NCBI GenBank assembly: GCA_024349245.1
Contig: JALDNG010000049.1
Coordinates: forward strand, 671,001 to 735,000
Direction: 5' to 3'
Length of the DNA: 64,000 bases
Origin: Neodontobutis hainanensis
Lineage: Eukaryota > Chordata > Actinopteri > Gobiiformes > Odontobutidae
Positions 13,468-26,831 of this stretch are shown here, one piece after another. The notes under the pieces are model-generated. The model searched no databases, had not been told where the DNA came from, and saw only the letters and a program-made list of their open reading frames with translations. The position numbers were made by a program, and so were the translations under genes. Each line of letters opens with the position of its first letter. Positions within the stretch are counted from its first letter, which is position 1.

Positions 13468-13490
13468 GTGAGTGAGTGAGTGAGTGAGTG
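13468..13490. repeat. (GTGA)n tetranucleotide repeat
   Basis: Nearly six tandem GTGA copies within the CpG-rich block, probably inside or just before the first exon. Confidence 0.85.
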
Positions 13491-13499
13491 GTGCTGATG

Positions 13500-14119
13500 A
13501 GAGTGTGCGCTGCCTGCCGACGAGGAGGGAAACTGGACGAGAGGCTGTGGCGCCAGGACGCACGGCGGATTGACTTCATAAACGGTCCACATCCGATGGT
13601 ACAATGGACATTTTAAACACCAAAGCTTTATGCACGAGGACAAGGACTCTATAGATTACGATACTCTGAGAAAATCCAAGTGTGGTTTGTTAGACGTCAG
13701 CGTTTTGATAAACTAGTATCTCACATGCGTCTAACCATCGACGGAAGATTACAACAACTCCAAGTTTAGAATTCCAGCCCGGTTTCCATCTCCTTTGTTG
13801 CGTTAAAGGACAATAATGTTGTCGCTGTTGTTTATTTTGATGCCCACTCCGGCGCATTTTCTCGAGACTCTACTCAGACCGTGAGGATCTTGCCCCTCAA
13901 CTTGCTTGTAGGCTATTTATTTGAGCTCGAGTGGATTTTTACACTTTCTCATTTGATTTCCCCGCTTCATGTTAGTTTGTCTTTAAGATAGCCGCCTTAT
14001 CCATTTTTAATTCTTATGCATCCGCACAAAGACAAGACCGGAGAGACGCGGAGGGGACTCGGGGAGAAGCGGGGAGAATGAAGGAGGCACACTAAGCAAG
14101 AAAAGGACAAGGAATCAAG
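13500..14119 (+). other. Putative non-coding first exon (5' UTR)
   Basis: The plus strand runs from the CpG-rich block into AATCAAG followed by GTAGGAAC, a good splice donor whose GT is at 14,120. No long open frame starts here. Several short upstream frames occur, including one of five codons starting at 14,078, so translation is unlikely to begin in this exon. The 5' boundary is only a guess because the start site is not visible. The natural partner is the acceptor at 51,206, which would make a 37-kb first intron, typical of large vertebrate developmental or neural genes. The link is inference from order, strand and splice signals; an unseen exon could lie between them. Confidence 0.4.
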
Positions 14120-17100
14120 GTAGGAACCGAAGCGTGTGTTTATGATGAGCCTACCATGTCATATGCTCCACGCTGGCTTTTCCTATCAGGCTGTGTGAGG
14201 TGTCCACGCGTGTAAGCCGATTTATCGACTGATATTTTCTGCACTGACAGATGCAGAGCTCACGTTTACGCCGAGTCGACGATAGTCGCTACGGATTTAA
14301 ATCGCGTGCTGGAAGCTCTAAATTACTCCGATTGACTGCGTCCATTTATTAGCCTGTGCGTAACACTGTGCAATGCGTAAATGCGTTTTTGTCCATTCCT
14401 GTACGGTAGAAAAAACGAGCTGCAAGCAGGTGAAATTAGAACATCTGCAAGATTTTCTGTAAAAACAATGGAAACAAGATGTCCCAGAATGCTTTTACAG
14501 TTTACCTTTCCAAAATCCACATCACTCAACTCCATCTGCCTCAGACTAAAGCATTAATCTTTATGTCCTCACATCATCACCTCTAAGCCTGTGGGACCCT
14601 AGGGGTGTAAGGAGCCCTAGGACTCTATGAGGTTTGTTTAGAGTATGAGACGTACTTTCACTCAAATGTCCCCAACATGAATTATATGTCTGAATTTTAG
14701 TGGTGTTCCTAGGATAAGAAATCAAAAGAAGTCTACTGCACCCATTAATGCTCCAAGGTTCATGAATACAAATGTGGAAGCCCCCTGTTTTGAATGAATT
14801 CCCACTTTAATACCAAAACTTGCAATAAAACACATGCATATTGTTGTGAGGATAAAAGAAATTAAACCTTTTTGTTGTGTGTTATTTTAATAAAATCGAC
14901 TCGAGTCGAGATCGACTAGGCATTATTTTCTGCCGGTAAGCCTTTTCCTCGTTTCAACGGGTGCATTGTGTTTGTCCTGCCAATTCTTGAGGAAAAATTG
15001 GCATGCCTACTATTCTGAAGGGGGCAGAATGAAATTCAAATTCTTCAGGTGGTAAAACAGCAATATTGCAACTGTCTGATTGTGTTATCTGGGCATTCAA
15101 GAAGTCAGACTTGGAATTGGTTTACTGCCAAGCACTCTCCCTGGAAAGACAGAAGGATTTATTTCCCCCTTGTCTGTGTGTCACATCACCATCAGAAAAA
15201 TTATTCTCGCCTTTCAGTGGCTGAATAATAGTCATACATTAGCATGGCATTAATGCTCGTCCGACTTTTAATAACTCACTAATCATAATTAGATTTATTT
15301 CAGAGTGGAGGGTTAGCAATGGAAAGGCTCCACAGTTGCATGGTCAGGATTCAACAACTGAATTGTCCTGTGGAAGGTGCAAGATGTGAAGAGAAGAAAA
15401 ACCTTTGCAGGATCAAGATTACTTCAGTTTATTCAATTTGTGTGGGCTTTTTTTCATATAATGCACAAATAAACTGTCCCTGCATGACTGATTCGTCTAT
15501 ATATGTCTAAATAGTATTGTTTTTTTTAGAATTTGGTATTCTTACTCTAATATCCCATAATTCATTCATTTCCAATTCATCAAGGGAGACTAAATAAATA
15601 TATAAATAAATGAGCAGAAAGATTAAGGACTGATATGAATTTCAGAACGTGACCTATGATATTTCACACCCGGGGACAGCTAAACACATTGCTTAGGCCA
15701 GTTCAAGGAAAGTAACACACATCGATTTCATTTCCCAATGTTTCCTTTCCCCTCACAATGGTGATTTAATTACAGACTGCGTGTTAAATGCTGCCTGTCG
15801 GTAAATATTGCTGATTCTGACCTCAGCATGGAAATTTGTCCTTAACTCATGGAGGGCATTGACATCCTATTCATGTATCACAGTGTGAACTTAAATAAAA
15901 AAAACTTTATTTATGTGCGACAGAAAAATAGTGGAGAAAAATAATAATTAAAAAAGCAGCCGTTACAAGAAAAAATGTGTTTTCTTCAGTTAATCAATGG
16001 GTCTCTTCCTATGAACAATTTACAATCAAACAAACTTATCCAAAATGAAAGGGTGAAGTTAAGTTTCACGAGTGTGACAAACAGATCTAGACGCACAGAA
16101 ATAACCCAGAACGGAATGTCACAACACAGAAAAATCAATAACATGTTCCCGTCTCATTTTCGTATGACTGACAAAATGCACTTTATTTAACCGTGCCACA
16201 GTTTCATTGAAATACAATCTTGCAAATTGTGGTTATAATTTGTTTGTAGGATTGTGTTTGTTTTCGAAGGTAGAGATTCATTTATTTCAAATGAAGCTTT
16301 AATGCCTGCATTCTGCATTAGTCTTGTCCAAATGCGGGCTCCTATCGTCATTATATGCATCTCTACTATTCATAAACTAAAATAAATGTCACAGGGCTGT
16401 TTGTATTAACCTCATCAGTGCATTTTGATGATGAAGACTCGCTGATATGATATCTGATTAGAACTGTAAGTCTCACTCTGCCAGTCTTCTCATGGTTCAC
16501 TGAACAGTGGGATTTATTTTGATTAATCAGGTCCAGCTCCAATTTGGTTTACAGTCATTCTGGAGATTATTTTCAATTACAACCCCAATTTGCAAAATTG
16601 CTTTGCTTACAAATGACATACATAGCTTTGATAATCATTAGCATGTTGGTTTTAACCTTGAGAAGAGCCACAATGTTTATATTTAAGCCACAGTTTATTT
16701 TTAAAGACTTGTTTTTATTGGACTAAATGATAATTTCTTTCCATTGACTATTTTATTACCGTGGATATAAAAGAGTTTGTGGCCATTTGGGGATTTGCAG
16801 TGTCTCATGTGTCCAGGCACCTACAGTTCGAATCTCTTATGTGGAGAAAAGAGCTAATCTTTAATAGCTTTTTCAGTTTTGTCTGAAGTGATATGTCTCT
16901 ATGGGCCAGTTTTTCACTCAACTGACCTAAATGCATTTGGTGCATCGTGCCCGTGTCCTTTCAATCTTCTCAAAATAAGAAGCAGTTTTTACCTGGTGTT
17001 GGCTGTTCTGTGGTTGTCACCAGCCTGATAAGACCCGTCTAGTCAGGAAAGCCGTTATGCTCATAATGATGAAAGTCATTGTGGTTCAGTGTTTTACCTC

Positions 17101-20100
17101 TGCAGACAAAGCAGTTTCCAGGTGTTTTAAGCATCTGTTGCAAGTGCAATATGAAATACCTAATTTTATTTTCTAGCCTTTTGAAATTTACTGTGAGTTT
17201 TCTTTTAAAATGCTAGATTCTCATTTTAAAGCATGAATGTATAAGAGAGGACAAACAAGCGGCTGAATAGAGGGAGTGATAGTGGAGAGAAGGTCCATTG
17301 GAGCTAAAACCTTATACAGTGGTCTTGTTGGTAAATGTTGCCACTATATCCTCCTGCCTCTCCATGTTTCTCCCATGTTGGAAAAAGGCTAAAGTTGTGG
17401 GCTTTGAGTAGCCAATCTTAAAAGGAACCCCACCACACTAATTCAATTCAGTTGCTGCCAGTCTTGAACCCATGTAGGCGCCGGCATGGCGAAAATGAGC
17501 AGGAGCAACAAGAGCACATGAACAGAGAAAATCGATGAGGACTCTTTTTCATAAATGGAGTGGGTGTTAAATTAGCTGGATGGGCCTGTGTAGCAACACT
17601 TTGGTTTGAGTGCCTGGTGTATTTGGGTTGTGTCTATTGACTGAGAGACGACTTGGTGTACAGCAGTGAAAAGACTCACTGATGCTCAATCAATGTGACC
17701 AATCAGCCTCACCAGCAACTCATTCTGTTTTACACCCAACTGTTGCTTATAATAGTGGTGTTGATTGCCCTTTTGAGCCTGCCTGATTTTCCTATTCATG
17801 TTGTCAAAAACTGTCACAAGTACCAGTTATCAGCGTTTTTGTTTTTAATATATATTTAATAGGCTTTTATTGCCCTCTGACTAAACCAAATTTTTTAGAA
17901 TAATGATCACAAATCAATAAAAATCTTGCCATTTTGGTGGTTTGGCATTTCAGGAAATCAGTCATTAGCTCCTGCCAAAGGTGTTTAATGATAGCAGGGC
18001 TCTTAATACCTTAATCGATTCTTATCCTTTTGCAGAAAAGCACAATCGGCAAATGTATTAAAATGCCCCTTTTTAGGGCACATTAAAGGAAGCACAAATT
18101 TAAGGCACAAGACATAGTGCTTGTATATATTTACAGTATATTTATGATATCTAGACATAATTAGGGAGCAACAGAAACAGAACTCACAAAGGTATTGCAA
18201 AAGGCTGCTATAAAGAATGACCCTTACTGCCTTAGATGCTAATAGCAGAGAAGGCTCAATGTCCATGGTTGATTTGCTGGAATTCAAAGCAGACAGAAAT
18301 AAATGAATTTTGTTTCTTAAAAAAACAAAAAAAACATACAATTTTATTATGTGAAAGAGAAAATTACATCAATCACAGCGATCAATTGACCTAATAGCTT
18401 CTCAAATCAATCCTTGTGCTTTTCTGATAGCTTGACACACTGTGCAGGCCAGAGTGGTGAGAAGAGCTACCCTAATTGGGCGACTCTAGAAAGAGACTGA
18501 GTGGTAACGGCAGGAGAAGTCGTAGCTTTTCCTAGCACCTGGCGCTTTGAATCTACGTACGACAATACTGACACCTTTGTCCTCATTACCTTTAGCTTAG
18601 TGCCATGTACCGATCCGTCATCTGTCTCTTCATTACTAGTTTAGCTTATGATGTCCACCTTTTATTTCTCTTCTTATGCGCTCACAATTACAGGTGTTGC
18701 ATAGCTTTGTGTTCAGTCAGGCAAAAGGTCTATACAGTATAAACACAAACTCCATATGCATGTGTTTTTGAGTGTGTCTTTGTGTCTGTACCCTCAAGGC
18801 CAACAATTTTCACCTGAGAGTCACTCCACAGAGAGCGACTCAGCAGGGTTTGTATTTGTGTCAGCAACACGCCCCTTGGGTGTTCAAGTGTTGGACAGGC
18901 AGTCTGTGTGTTTGGTGTGTGTGTGTCCATGCTGTGAGAAGAAGCAACACCACAAAACAACATGGGACCAAGAAGCTGTTTGTTTTGCCTGTCCACCATG
19001 GTGGAAGTGAAGCGGAGTAGAAGAAGAAGACGATGAGAATGTTTTTATAGTAGACATCAAGAGGTGTTAAAGGGCATGTATATTCATAAACAGCTGCTAA
19101 ACATCTGGAGCATCATACATACAATCAAGCAGATGCCAGATGAGATATACAGGGGTTAAGTCTACCATGATGGAAAAACTCCCTGAGCAATGAACTATAA
19201 GGGAGGGGAGAGAGAAGCACATCCGGAGTGGATTAATTAAGGATTATAATTATGTTGGGACCAAGCGTATCTCACCTGAGACTGGCCTGTGCCACTGTTC
19301 TCCAGTCCTCCTGCCCTCTGTTCCTCCGCATGGACACAAAGCACAGGAAAATACCTCTCACACTGAAACTCAGAAACTCACCTACCTGACATAGCACAAA
19401 AAAGAAAATGTGCTACATGTTGCACCATTATGGTTTTTGATGGTGATATGTTAAGCTTTTTGGGCTGTATTTATTAAGAGAAGGAAAATGACGTTACACA
19501 TACAACTCACCAATGTTACTGGGCACAGCAGAATTAGGCAGAGGCTAATTCTGATTAAGGAAGTCCAATGCAGTACATTCACAAAGCAAGCTATTGCTAT
19601 ATGGTGATGCTAACAACCTTTACATTTTAGAATAAAATGTGGCCCATTGGCAGGAATGAATTGGCAGCACCTTCCTTTTTAATATGATTGTTCAGGACAG
19701 GTTATAGGTCTTTTTGATTAGTTAAATGTGTTACAGAGGATATTTTCAACCACTGAGAAACAACAATCCCCCTCCTTCATAGCTCATTTTGAGTGAACGC
19801 CTCCCAAATCTCATGCATGAGCAATGGAACACAAGTGTTTGTTTACTACCGGCATTCGCTGTGTTTAGCTCTTGAGCCGTTTTCCTCCTCTTCTTATATT
19901 CCACAAAAGGAGATTTTCTCTTTTGACTGCCTGCTTCAAGTTGTTTCTCAGCCATTTTGCAACTTTGTGGTCAGACCGGCGGAGCAACAATGAATGAAAG
20001 CTGGGGATAGCACCGGAGCTACATAAACCCACAGTCTATACATGCGCAGCAACTGGAACACACGTAGTAACAGTGATTGACAAGCCAGAGGGCCAATGGA

Positions 20101-21658
20101 TAATGCTCACCAAGCATCTATGATTGGTTGATGGTTTTTTTGGTCCCACAAAATTTATGAATGTTTAAATTTTTTCTTCAGTACACCTCTTTAACAGTTG
20201 GTTATACAATATGTCTGTTAAGTCAGTTTTAGGTTATATAGAAAAATGTAGTGTTAAAAACAACCCCTGTAATACCTTTATTTAATCAATTATGTTTTAG
20301 TTTGTTTCGAGATTGTGACAGTATAATCCCTCTTGGAGTAATATTTTTTTGTGTATGGAACAGTATAGTTTTCTGTGTTGGCTCATTAGGATAATGTATT
20401 AGGCTGTGAGAGGTGCATATTGAGATTATATATTTTGTTTTTCATGTTTCACATTTTTCTAAAGTTTGTTTTAATTTTCTGTAGCTCTTCTGCTAATTTA
20501 TGGCTCATTTGGTGGCAAGTAAAAAGATAGTAAAAAAGCCGTTTTTTTAAGAGCTTGCATGTTTGCTTCTTGCATCAGCCTGAAGCCGAGTAGATGAAAA
20601 AGGAGAGAGTGAACGAAAAAAGCAAAGTTTCCGGCTGTATAAGATGAGCTGTAGGCTGCTAAAATGCTCTTAGCTCAAGGGAACTGCAGATTCAGGTGAT
20701 TAGTTTGTTCATCATTAAGAGAGCTATCTTCACATTACCTTCGAGCCACACAGGGTTTTGAGACTTTGCGGTGGTGCTTTGAGTGAAATGCTAATGTGCT
20801 AAGTTGCTCATATTGAAATGTGGATGATTAGCAGTCGTTATGGCCGCCTTGTTTCTATATTTCAGTGTAGCCTGTATTCGATGACATATTTTCCGTTTAA
20901 AAGCAACGCTTGTCATCTTTTAATCAGTATTATCTCAAAAATGACACTGTTGATTTTGTGTCTATTAGTTATGGTAGCTTACTCAAACACATTCACTCAA
21001 ACACAATTATTTTAGGAATGTCTTAAGTGGAAATGTAACAAATACAACAGCACAGCAGAGAAATACAACACTGGGGTCTGTAAAAGACAATCATCAGAGC
21101 TTTTTGTTCATGTCCTACCTCTAACATAAAGGTAGGACTGACTTTGTAATGTCCTGTGCCAGTGTTTTCCTGTGTTCTTGTAAAATGGCCAACAACTAGC
21201 ACCCAGGTGTGGATTTAAATATATCAATGTGAAGAAAGGTGCTTCTAAAAATGACCATGCAGGCTCAGCAAAGCTCCTCTCAGTATGTGATTTTTTTTCA
21301 GTGTGTGTGAGTGTGTGTGCTGCAATTTTTAGCAAGGGAGCGCTTTGCTACCTTCATTAAAAACTGACAGAGAAAATGAGCACTGTTGGGTGATAAACTC
21401 AGCAAAAACGATAAGCTCCTTGAGAGGATATATGGGGTGGATTGTGATAGACATATTTCTAATGGAGTACAATGGCCAGGATATGATTGTGCTTATAATC
21501 CAATAGTAATTGCTAACATAGCCATTATGCTTCCATTGTACTGCTGTTAGGATATTAAAATGAACCACATGTCATACGTCATCTGACCACACAAGACATT
21601 TGCCAGACCACAGCTTAACCTCTGGTCACTTCTCAGCTCCAACACATCTCCAAACAAG
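14120..21658 (+). other. Putative intron, first part
   Basis: No exon was recognised in this stretch. The first 200 bases are still CpG-rich. A block at about 15,181-15,312 has many TAAT-type cores and is a candidate regulatory element. Around 19,740-20,170 the sequence has the look of an old dispersed repeat but no family could be named. Other open frames are chance frames. Confidence 0.45.
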
Positions 21659-21821
<163 letters not shown>

Positions 21822-24800
21822 ATGCAGCCGCAAGACATTTAGGCCACAGAATGAAGGCTTTAATTGAGTCTTTGATCATTATAGAATAACAGTGTGCATT
21901 TTTGGCACCCTGGTTATTGTTTTCATGGATTAATCATTTTCATTTCACAAATTGTGGAATCCACATAGTAAATCAGTGACTGCCTGCTTGACACAGATAT
22001 GCAGTTAGAGAAAGGGAATTTTAATGTGTTCTTGCCCTCCAATTGGCTCGAGCCTTCCATGCAACTTGATTTATTTGAAAGATTGGTTTTATTGATTTAC
22101 TGAATTAATGTGGTGCCAGTTTAATCAGTGTGCTATGGAACTATGCAGAATTTGACATCTCTGTGAACTCAAATGAATTGAGTGTACAATATTGATCCGG
22201 TTATCCACAGTATTTATTCAGCTATTTGTCTAAGAGCTGATTAATTCAGTTTGTACCAAATAATGCAGGTATGTGTCCATGAAGCTGCACCATTGTTTGT
22301 GTTTTCTTCTCCTCCCGGTTGAAATTGTGCAGGTAGTAATTGCATCTCTTATGGACTGCAAATTGCACTGTTTATTGAAAAAGCTCATTTTTGTCACTAC
22401 TTGCCCGTGTATCTGTATGTTTATCTTATAATCTAATAGTACATCTTATAAAATATTTCATGGATATTCTATGTACATTCAGCATTAATGCAGAATCTCA
22501 ATGCAAACACAAATGATAGAACATAAAGGTACTGCAGTGCCATATGAAAATTATAAAAAAAAAAAAAATTCTGTTGGGTAATGTTTTATCAGCAGATTAA
22601 TGTTTTGTTTTATCATTTTTATTTATACTGTTAATTATAATAGATATTGTATTTAATGTACCATTTGAAAGGGCTAAAAAGAATCAACAAAGACTGAATA
22701 TGAATGTACGATAGCTGTATTTTGTAATGCTGTCAACTGTATTGCAGAACAGTCTGGGTGTATCTTAAGAGAGCTGTGGCTGCTAGGGTCCTACAGGCTA
22801 GAATGAGTCATGTAATGAAATACAGTTCAAATTAGAAGTCCCCCTTCATGTGTTAATTTAATAATGTAACGCAGACCACAGCTCAGGTCAAAATTACCAT
22901 TTCAAGTTTGAACATATGCATGCAAAGGGCAGCACTTTGTATTCTGACACTGACACCTCTGCATTGAATGTATAGAGGTCCAACAGCATACAACAGCTTT
23001 GCATTTACCAAGGTTACTTGGATACAACCAATTGATGCTAACCAGATGTAATTATTGCTGTTGCCATGTAAACACATTACCTGGATTACTATAGGGGCTT
23101 TACAATATGAACTCATGAATGAATAATGTATACAACTTAGTACAACTTTTTGACCAGCCATTTGATTTAACAAGGCTGTCTATAACATCCTAGTTTAATT
23201 TATATTTTTGATAAATTATTTGATTTTATATGTTTAGATTTCAGTCTTATTCCAAGACATAATATTTAAAGGCATTTGGTTAAACATACTGTACCTATTT
23301 ACCTGTACCTATTTGTACTTATTTTTTATTTTTCTAGTAAAATAGTCTAAAACCCAAATAGTATATTGTAAAAACAAACATTAGTGAAAAAACAGGCTTT
23401 ATAATGCCATCTACTATTTATTATAGGGGATTGAATAATTTACTCAGGAACGGAAAAATGTGGTCAAGCATATGCAAGCAAACCTCATGCTCAAAAAAAG
23501 CTCCAATTGGGCTACGCCGGCTTGTAATCTGACGTCTCATAAAGTGTAATAGCTGCAGATAAAGTGCATTTATAGTATTTTAATACAAACCCCTCAAAAA
23601 GGCAACGTAAAACAGGGCTAAATACTGTTAATTCAATCACGTAAGGTTTAACGAGGCGGAGATAATTGCTGTCCTTACGCTAAAGTTGTATGCTAAGCTA
23701 ATGCTAAGCTAACACTAAGCTAATGCTAAACTTCAGTTTGTTATGGTGTATTAGTACTTCGTTGAGGAAACATTGGTCCGCTTTTATTTTGTTAAGAAAA
23801 GCAGGAGCGGTCCCTAGGCTGCTTTATGGAGGTGAGTGGAATCTGAAAAGGGGATGAGAAAATCAGGTAGTGCAGCTTTAATGAACCATTTTGCCCTCTA
23901 GTAATTCTGCGGTTACCTTTTATAGTTTGAGAGACACAATTTTGGCATTCTTTTTCTATCTTTATTTTTCAAATAAATAAATTTTTTGATCAGAATTTTT
24001 TTTTTAGCATTGTCACAGTGGTAATACTAATGATTATTCAAAAAGAAAAATGAATTAAATGAATGCAATAGTTTTAGACATTTAATTTGCTGTCCAATGG
24101 TAAAATTTTATTCTGCCTCAGTGCTGACTGTGCACAAAAGCAGGCTAGAAAGGTACAACAATACAATAACTGTCTAGTCTTGTCCTAGTGACAGAGCTGG
24201 TGTTACACAGCTCTGTAAATGTGTCATTTCCACCAAAGTAGACATAAAACCTCTTTCCTCCTAAACACATTTAGCTCAGATACTTTGCATTGCACAAATC
24301 ATGTAAACATCATCTACTGAGCGAATCCGGTTACTGCACACTCTTATTGTTCAATTGCCTAGAGGTGTTGTTTCGCGTAAACAAGTTATAATATGTATCT
24401 ATAAACAAGCTATTTGGGATGACTTTAGTACTGCTAGACTGCCAATTATAAAGCAAGGGAGTCTTAATAAAAACCTGAAAGTCTGTGCATTAACATTATT
24501 TTCTAGCCTCTTTGTCTAGTCTAAATTATTACACTCCTCTTCCCACATGCACGGCAGTGCAATTTAGAGACCTAAGTATCCATGTGCTCTGTGGTTTTTC
24601 TAATACAGGCCTGTTTATACTTTGTTGCCCCTGTGCTGGACTCCTCTTCCTCTGTAGTGTACTAACATTTGCCCTACGCTCACCTTCTCCTGTGCACACC
24701 TGCCCCCTCCTTACGCTCCTACTGATGCTAGCAGATATGGATGGAAATACAAATGACCCCTGATGAACCTAGATATTGAGCTGTTTTAAAGCTGGAGGCT

Positions 24801-26644
24801 TTCGACAATATCCCTTCCTTGTTCCGACATGCTTGAGAAGGAGGGGCCAGTGTTTCTCAGTACATCAGGGTTTATGGGATTTATGACCCCCGTCTCCAGC
24901 AGCTATATCTTCCCTCCACTGGCGCTTCTCCCACTGGCTGGAATTAGCAGGGGAAGAAAACAAACAAATTACAAGGAAACAAACATAACCGCAAAATGGA
25001 GAGTATGGAGAACACTTTAAAAGGGGAAGAGAAGGGTATAATCTTCTCTTTCTGTGCCTTCTTTTTTTTTCCTGTCCTGCTGTCCCCACTGCCTGCGTGC
25101 ATCGCCAGTGGGGGCCTCAGAGGAGATCATCTCTGAGCATGGGCAGTGCAAGACAGATGGGCGGATGATGGATCTGACGTGATAGACAGCGGGGTGATGG
25201 ATGGCTTGCTGGCTGATAGGGGATTAATGCAGTGCTGAGGCCGCCGCAGCACAGCCAATGGCTTAGTGATAGATAGATATAACTGACGAACAGATAAACA
25301 AGAGAGTGCTAATCCACGCCCCCTTGATGGACAGGAAATCAAAGCCAGGGACAGGAGCCACAGAGGGAGAGGTGGACCTTTGAGAAGCCATTGAGGGGTG
25401 TAGAGCTTTCATGGTAGTGTGTTAGTGGATGCTTTATAGTAGAGACAGACAGCTGACTAAAGTTGAGGAGTTTGTTGTGTAGCTTTGAAAGCAAAGGTCT
25501 CTCGAGCCTAAACATGGCTGGATGTCATGCCTGTAAATATTGTGATTTATTATAGGTCAAAGATAGGGCAGATGCCCAGTCATTTTACATGACACCAAAC
25601 TATTTGACCACAGACTAAAAAAAATCATCTTCCTTTGTGTTGCTCTTTTCTGGTGTTTTGAAAAAAGTGAGGCAACAATATAAAAAGGACTTTCTCATGT
25701 CTCTTTCAGAAAGAAGCTGGCCTTGGTCTCATGCAATGTCCTGTGCTGCATGTCTTTCTCCTACCTATTTTCAATAAGCTTATAAAACTTAGTACTTGTC
25801 ATTGTTTTGCATATACATGTACATATTTATTTTCTATAAACATTATTACTTCTCCTATAGAACAATGTCTCACTTCAAATTAGACACAGAAGGATGGGAA
25901 CAGATTATGTTTAGATGGCACAGAGTTGAGTGGCTGCAGTTTAAAGATTCTCATTGTTTCTCATGCTTGTTGATATTTTAATACATTTGCCCAAGTGAAC
26001 AGCTTAACCTTGTTTGTTATATAGGGAAATAAAGGTCTTGAGACACTGTGTCCATGTAATTCAGCCAACTGGCAAGTTGAAAAGGCTGGTGCAATAAGAG
26101 GAAGAGCACCAAAAAGCAAGAGGAGTGGAGGACAAGCCCAGGGAGAGTTCCTCTGAAAATAGGGAGCAAGCTGCCTATCCCTGTGTTATTATCGAGCGCT
26201 AAGCTTTGTCTCTCTTCACCGTTTCAGAGGACCCCAGGGGTTCTGGCATCGATCCGGTGTACTCAGAATGCACTCCGGTGTCACCTATTTAAACACAGTG
26301 AGCTGCTAGCCAACAGAGACGAGCCTTTATTTATCAAGCCTCTGATTTTGGCTGCGCAGATGACAACCTGATTAGCACTTAAAGGAGCTCTTAAATCTTT
26401 TATTTGAAAGGATGGAGCAAGCCATATAGAGATGGAGACAGCAATGTTGGCAAAGGAATTATAGAGGGTGAAGCCCCAGGTGAGTGGCAGAGTTTGGAGC
26501 AAACTGGACAGGAAGTCAATGAAACAGAAAGTGGGTTATGGAAACAAAATAACTAAAAACAGGAAGAGTTGTGGTGAAAAGTCTCAAAGAGAAAAAAAAA
26601 AATGTTGCTTATATTTACTTGATGATTTATTAAACTTTGTTTTT
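21822..26644 (+). other. Putative intron, between microsatellite and SINE
   Basis: No exon was recognised. A block at about 21,990-22,265 is rich in TAAT-type and CCAATTGG-type motifs. An A-run lies near 22,555-22,568 and an 11-base tandem repeat at 23,691-23,731. A stretch at about 23,470-23,880, ending with GTAGTGCAGCTTTAA, looks like a worn dispersed DNA repeat. A good polypyrimidine-AG run ends near 25,111, but no donor or open frame follows convincingly. Confidence 0.45.
23691..23731. repeat. 11-base tandem repeat
   Basis: Three complete units of TGCTAAGCTAA or a close variant, plus a partial fourth. It is a minisatellite-like cluster inside what may be an old dispersed repeat. Confidence 0.8.
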
Positions 26645-26831
26645 CAGTGGGTAGAGCGGTCGTCCTTCAACCGGAAGGTAGGCGGTTCGATTCCCACTCT
26701 CCCCACAGTTCATACTGTTGTTGTGTCCTTGGGCAAGACACTTAACCTTTCCTCCAGTGACTGTAATACTGGTAATTACTGTAGAAAATTGTAAGTTGCT
26801 TTGGATAAAAGCGTCTGCTAAATGAATAAAT
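26645..26831 (+). mobile_element. tRNA-derived SINE, plus orientation
   Basis: The head carries a pol III A-box-like GTGGGTAGAGCGG (about 26,647-26,659) and a perfect B box GGTTCGATTCC (26,684-26,694). The body contains CCTTGGGCAAGACACTTAACC, and the tail TTTGGATAAAAGCGTCTGC is the kind of LINE-derived 3' tail seen in fish SINEs. The first bases of the head present in the 35.7-kb copy are missing or replaced here, so the 5' end is slightly truncated or diverged. Target-site duplications were not clear. It shares blocks of about 45 bases with the minus-strand copy, so both belong to one family. Confidence 0.9.

Larger units (their letters stand above)
13400..14330 (+). promoter_or_regulatory. 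CpG-island-like promoter region
   Basis: CpG dinucleotides are dense here, roughly 19 in the first 200 bases by hand count, against a CpG-poor surrounding tens of kilobases long. Examples are the GGCGCGCGGACG stretch near 13,420 and several CG pairs around 14,220-14,310. A TATA-like TTTAAAA lies at about 13,352, but a dispersed CpG-type start seems equally likely. The block ends in a splice donor on the plus strand, which sets the inferred direction of transcription. I infer that this is the main promoter of the large plus-strand gene; the exact start site cannot be fixed. Confidence 0.5.

Noticed and set aside
13246..13643. Several overlapping minus-strand frames in the CpG-rich block
   Set aside because: High CpG and GC content suppress stop codons. 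The frames differ by strand and phase and none has homology or splice support.
25050..25170. Strong acceptor-like pyrimidine tract ending near 25,111
   Set aside because: No matching donor and no open frame with recognisable coding content follow.
26468..26794. Plus-strand frame of 108 codons with a similar minus-strand frame at 35.7 kb
   Set aside because: The shared peptide comes from translating the SINE head and body in both copies, so it is a repeat and not a gene family.
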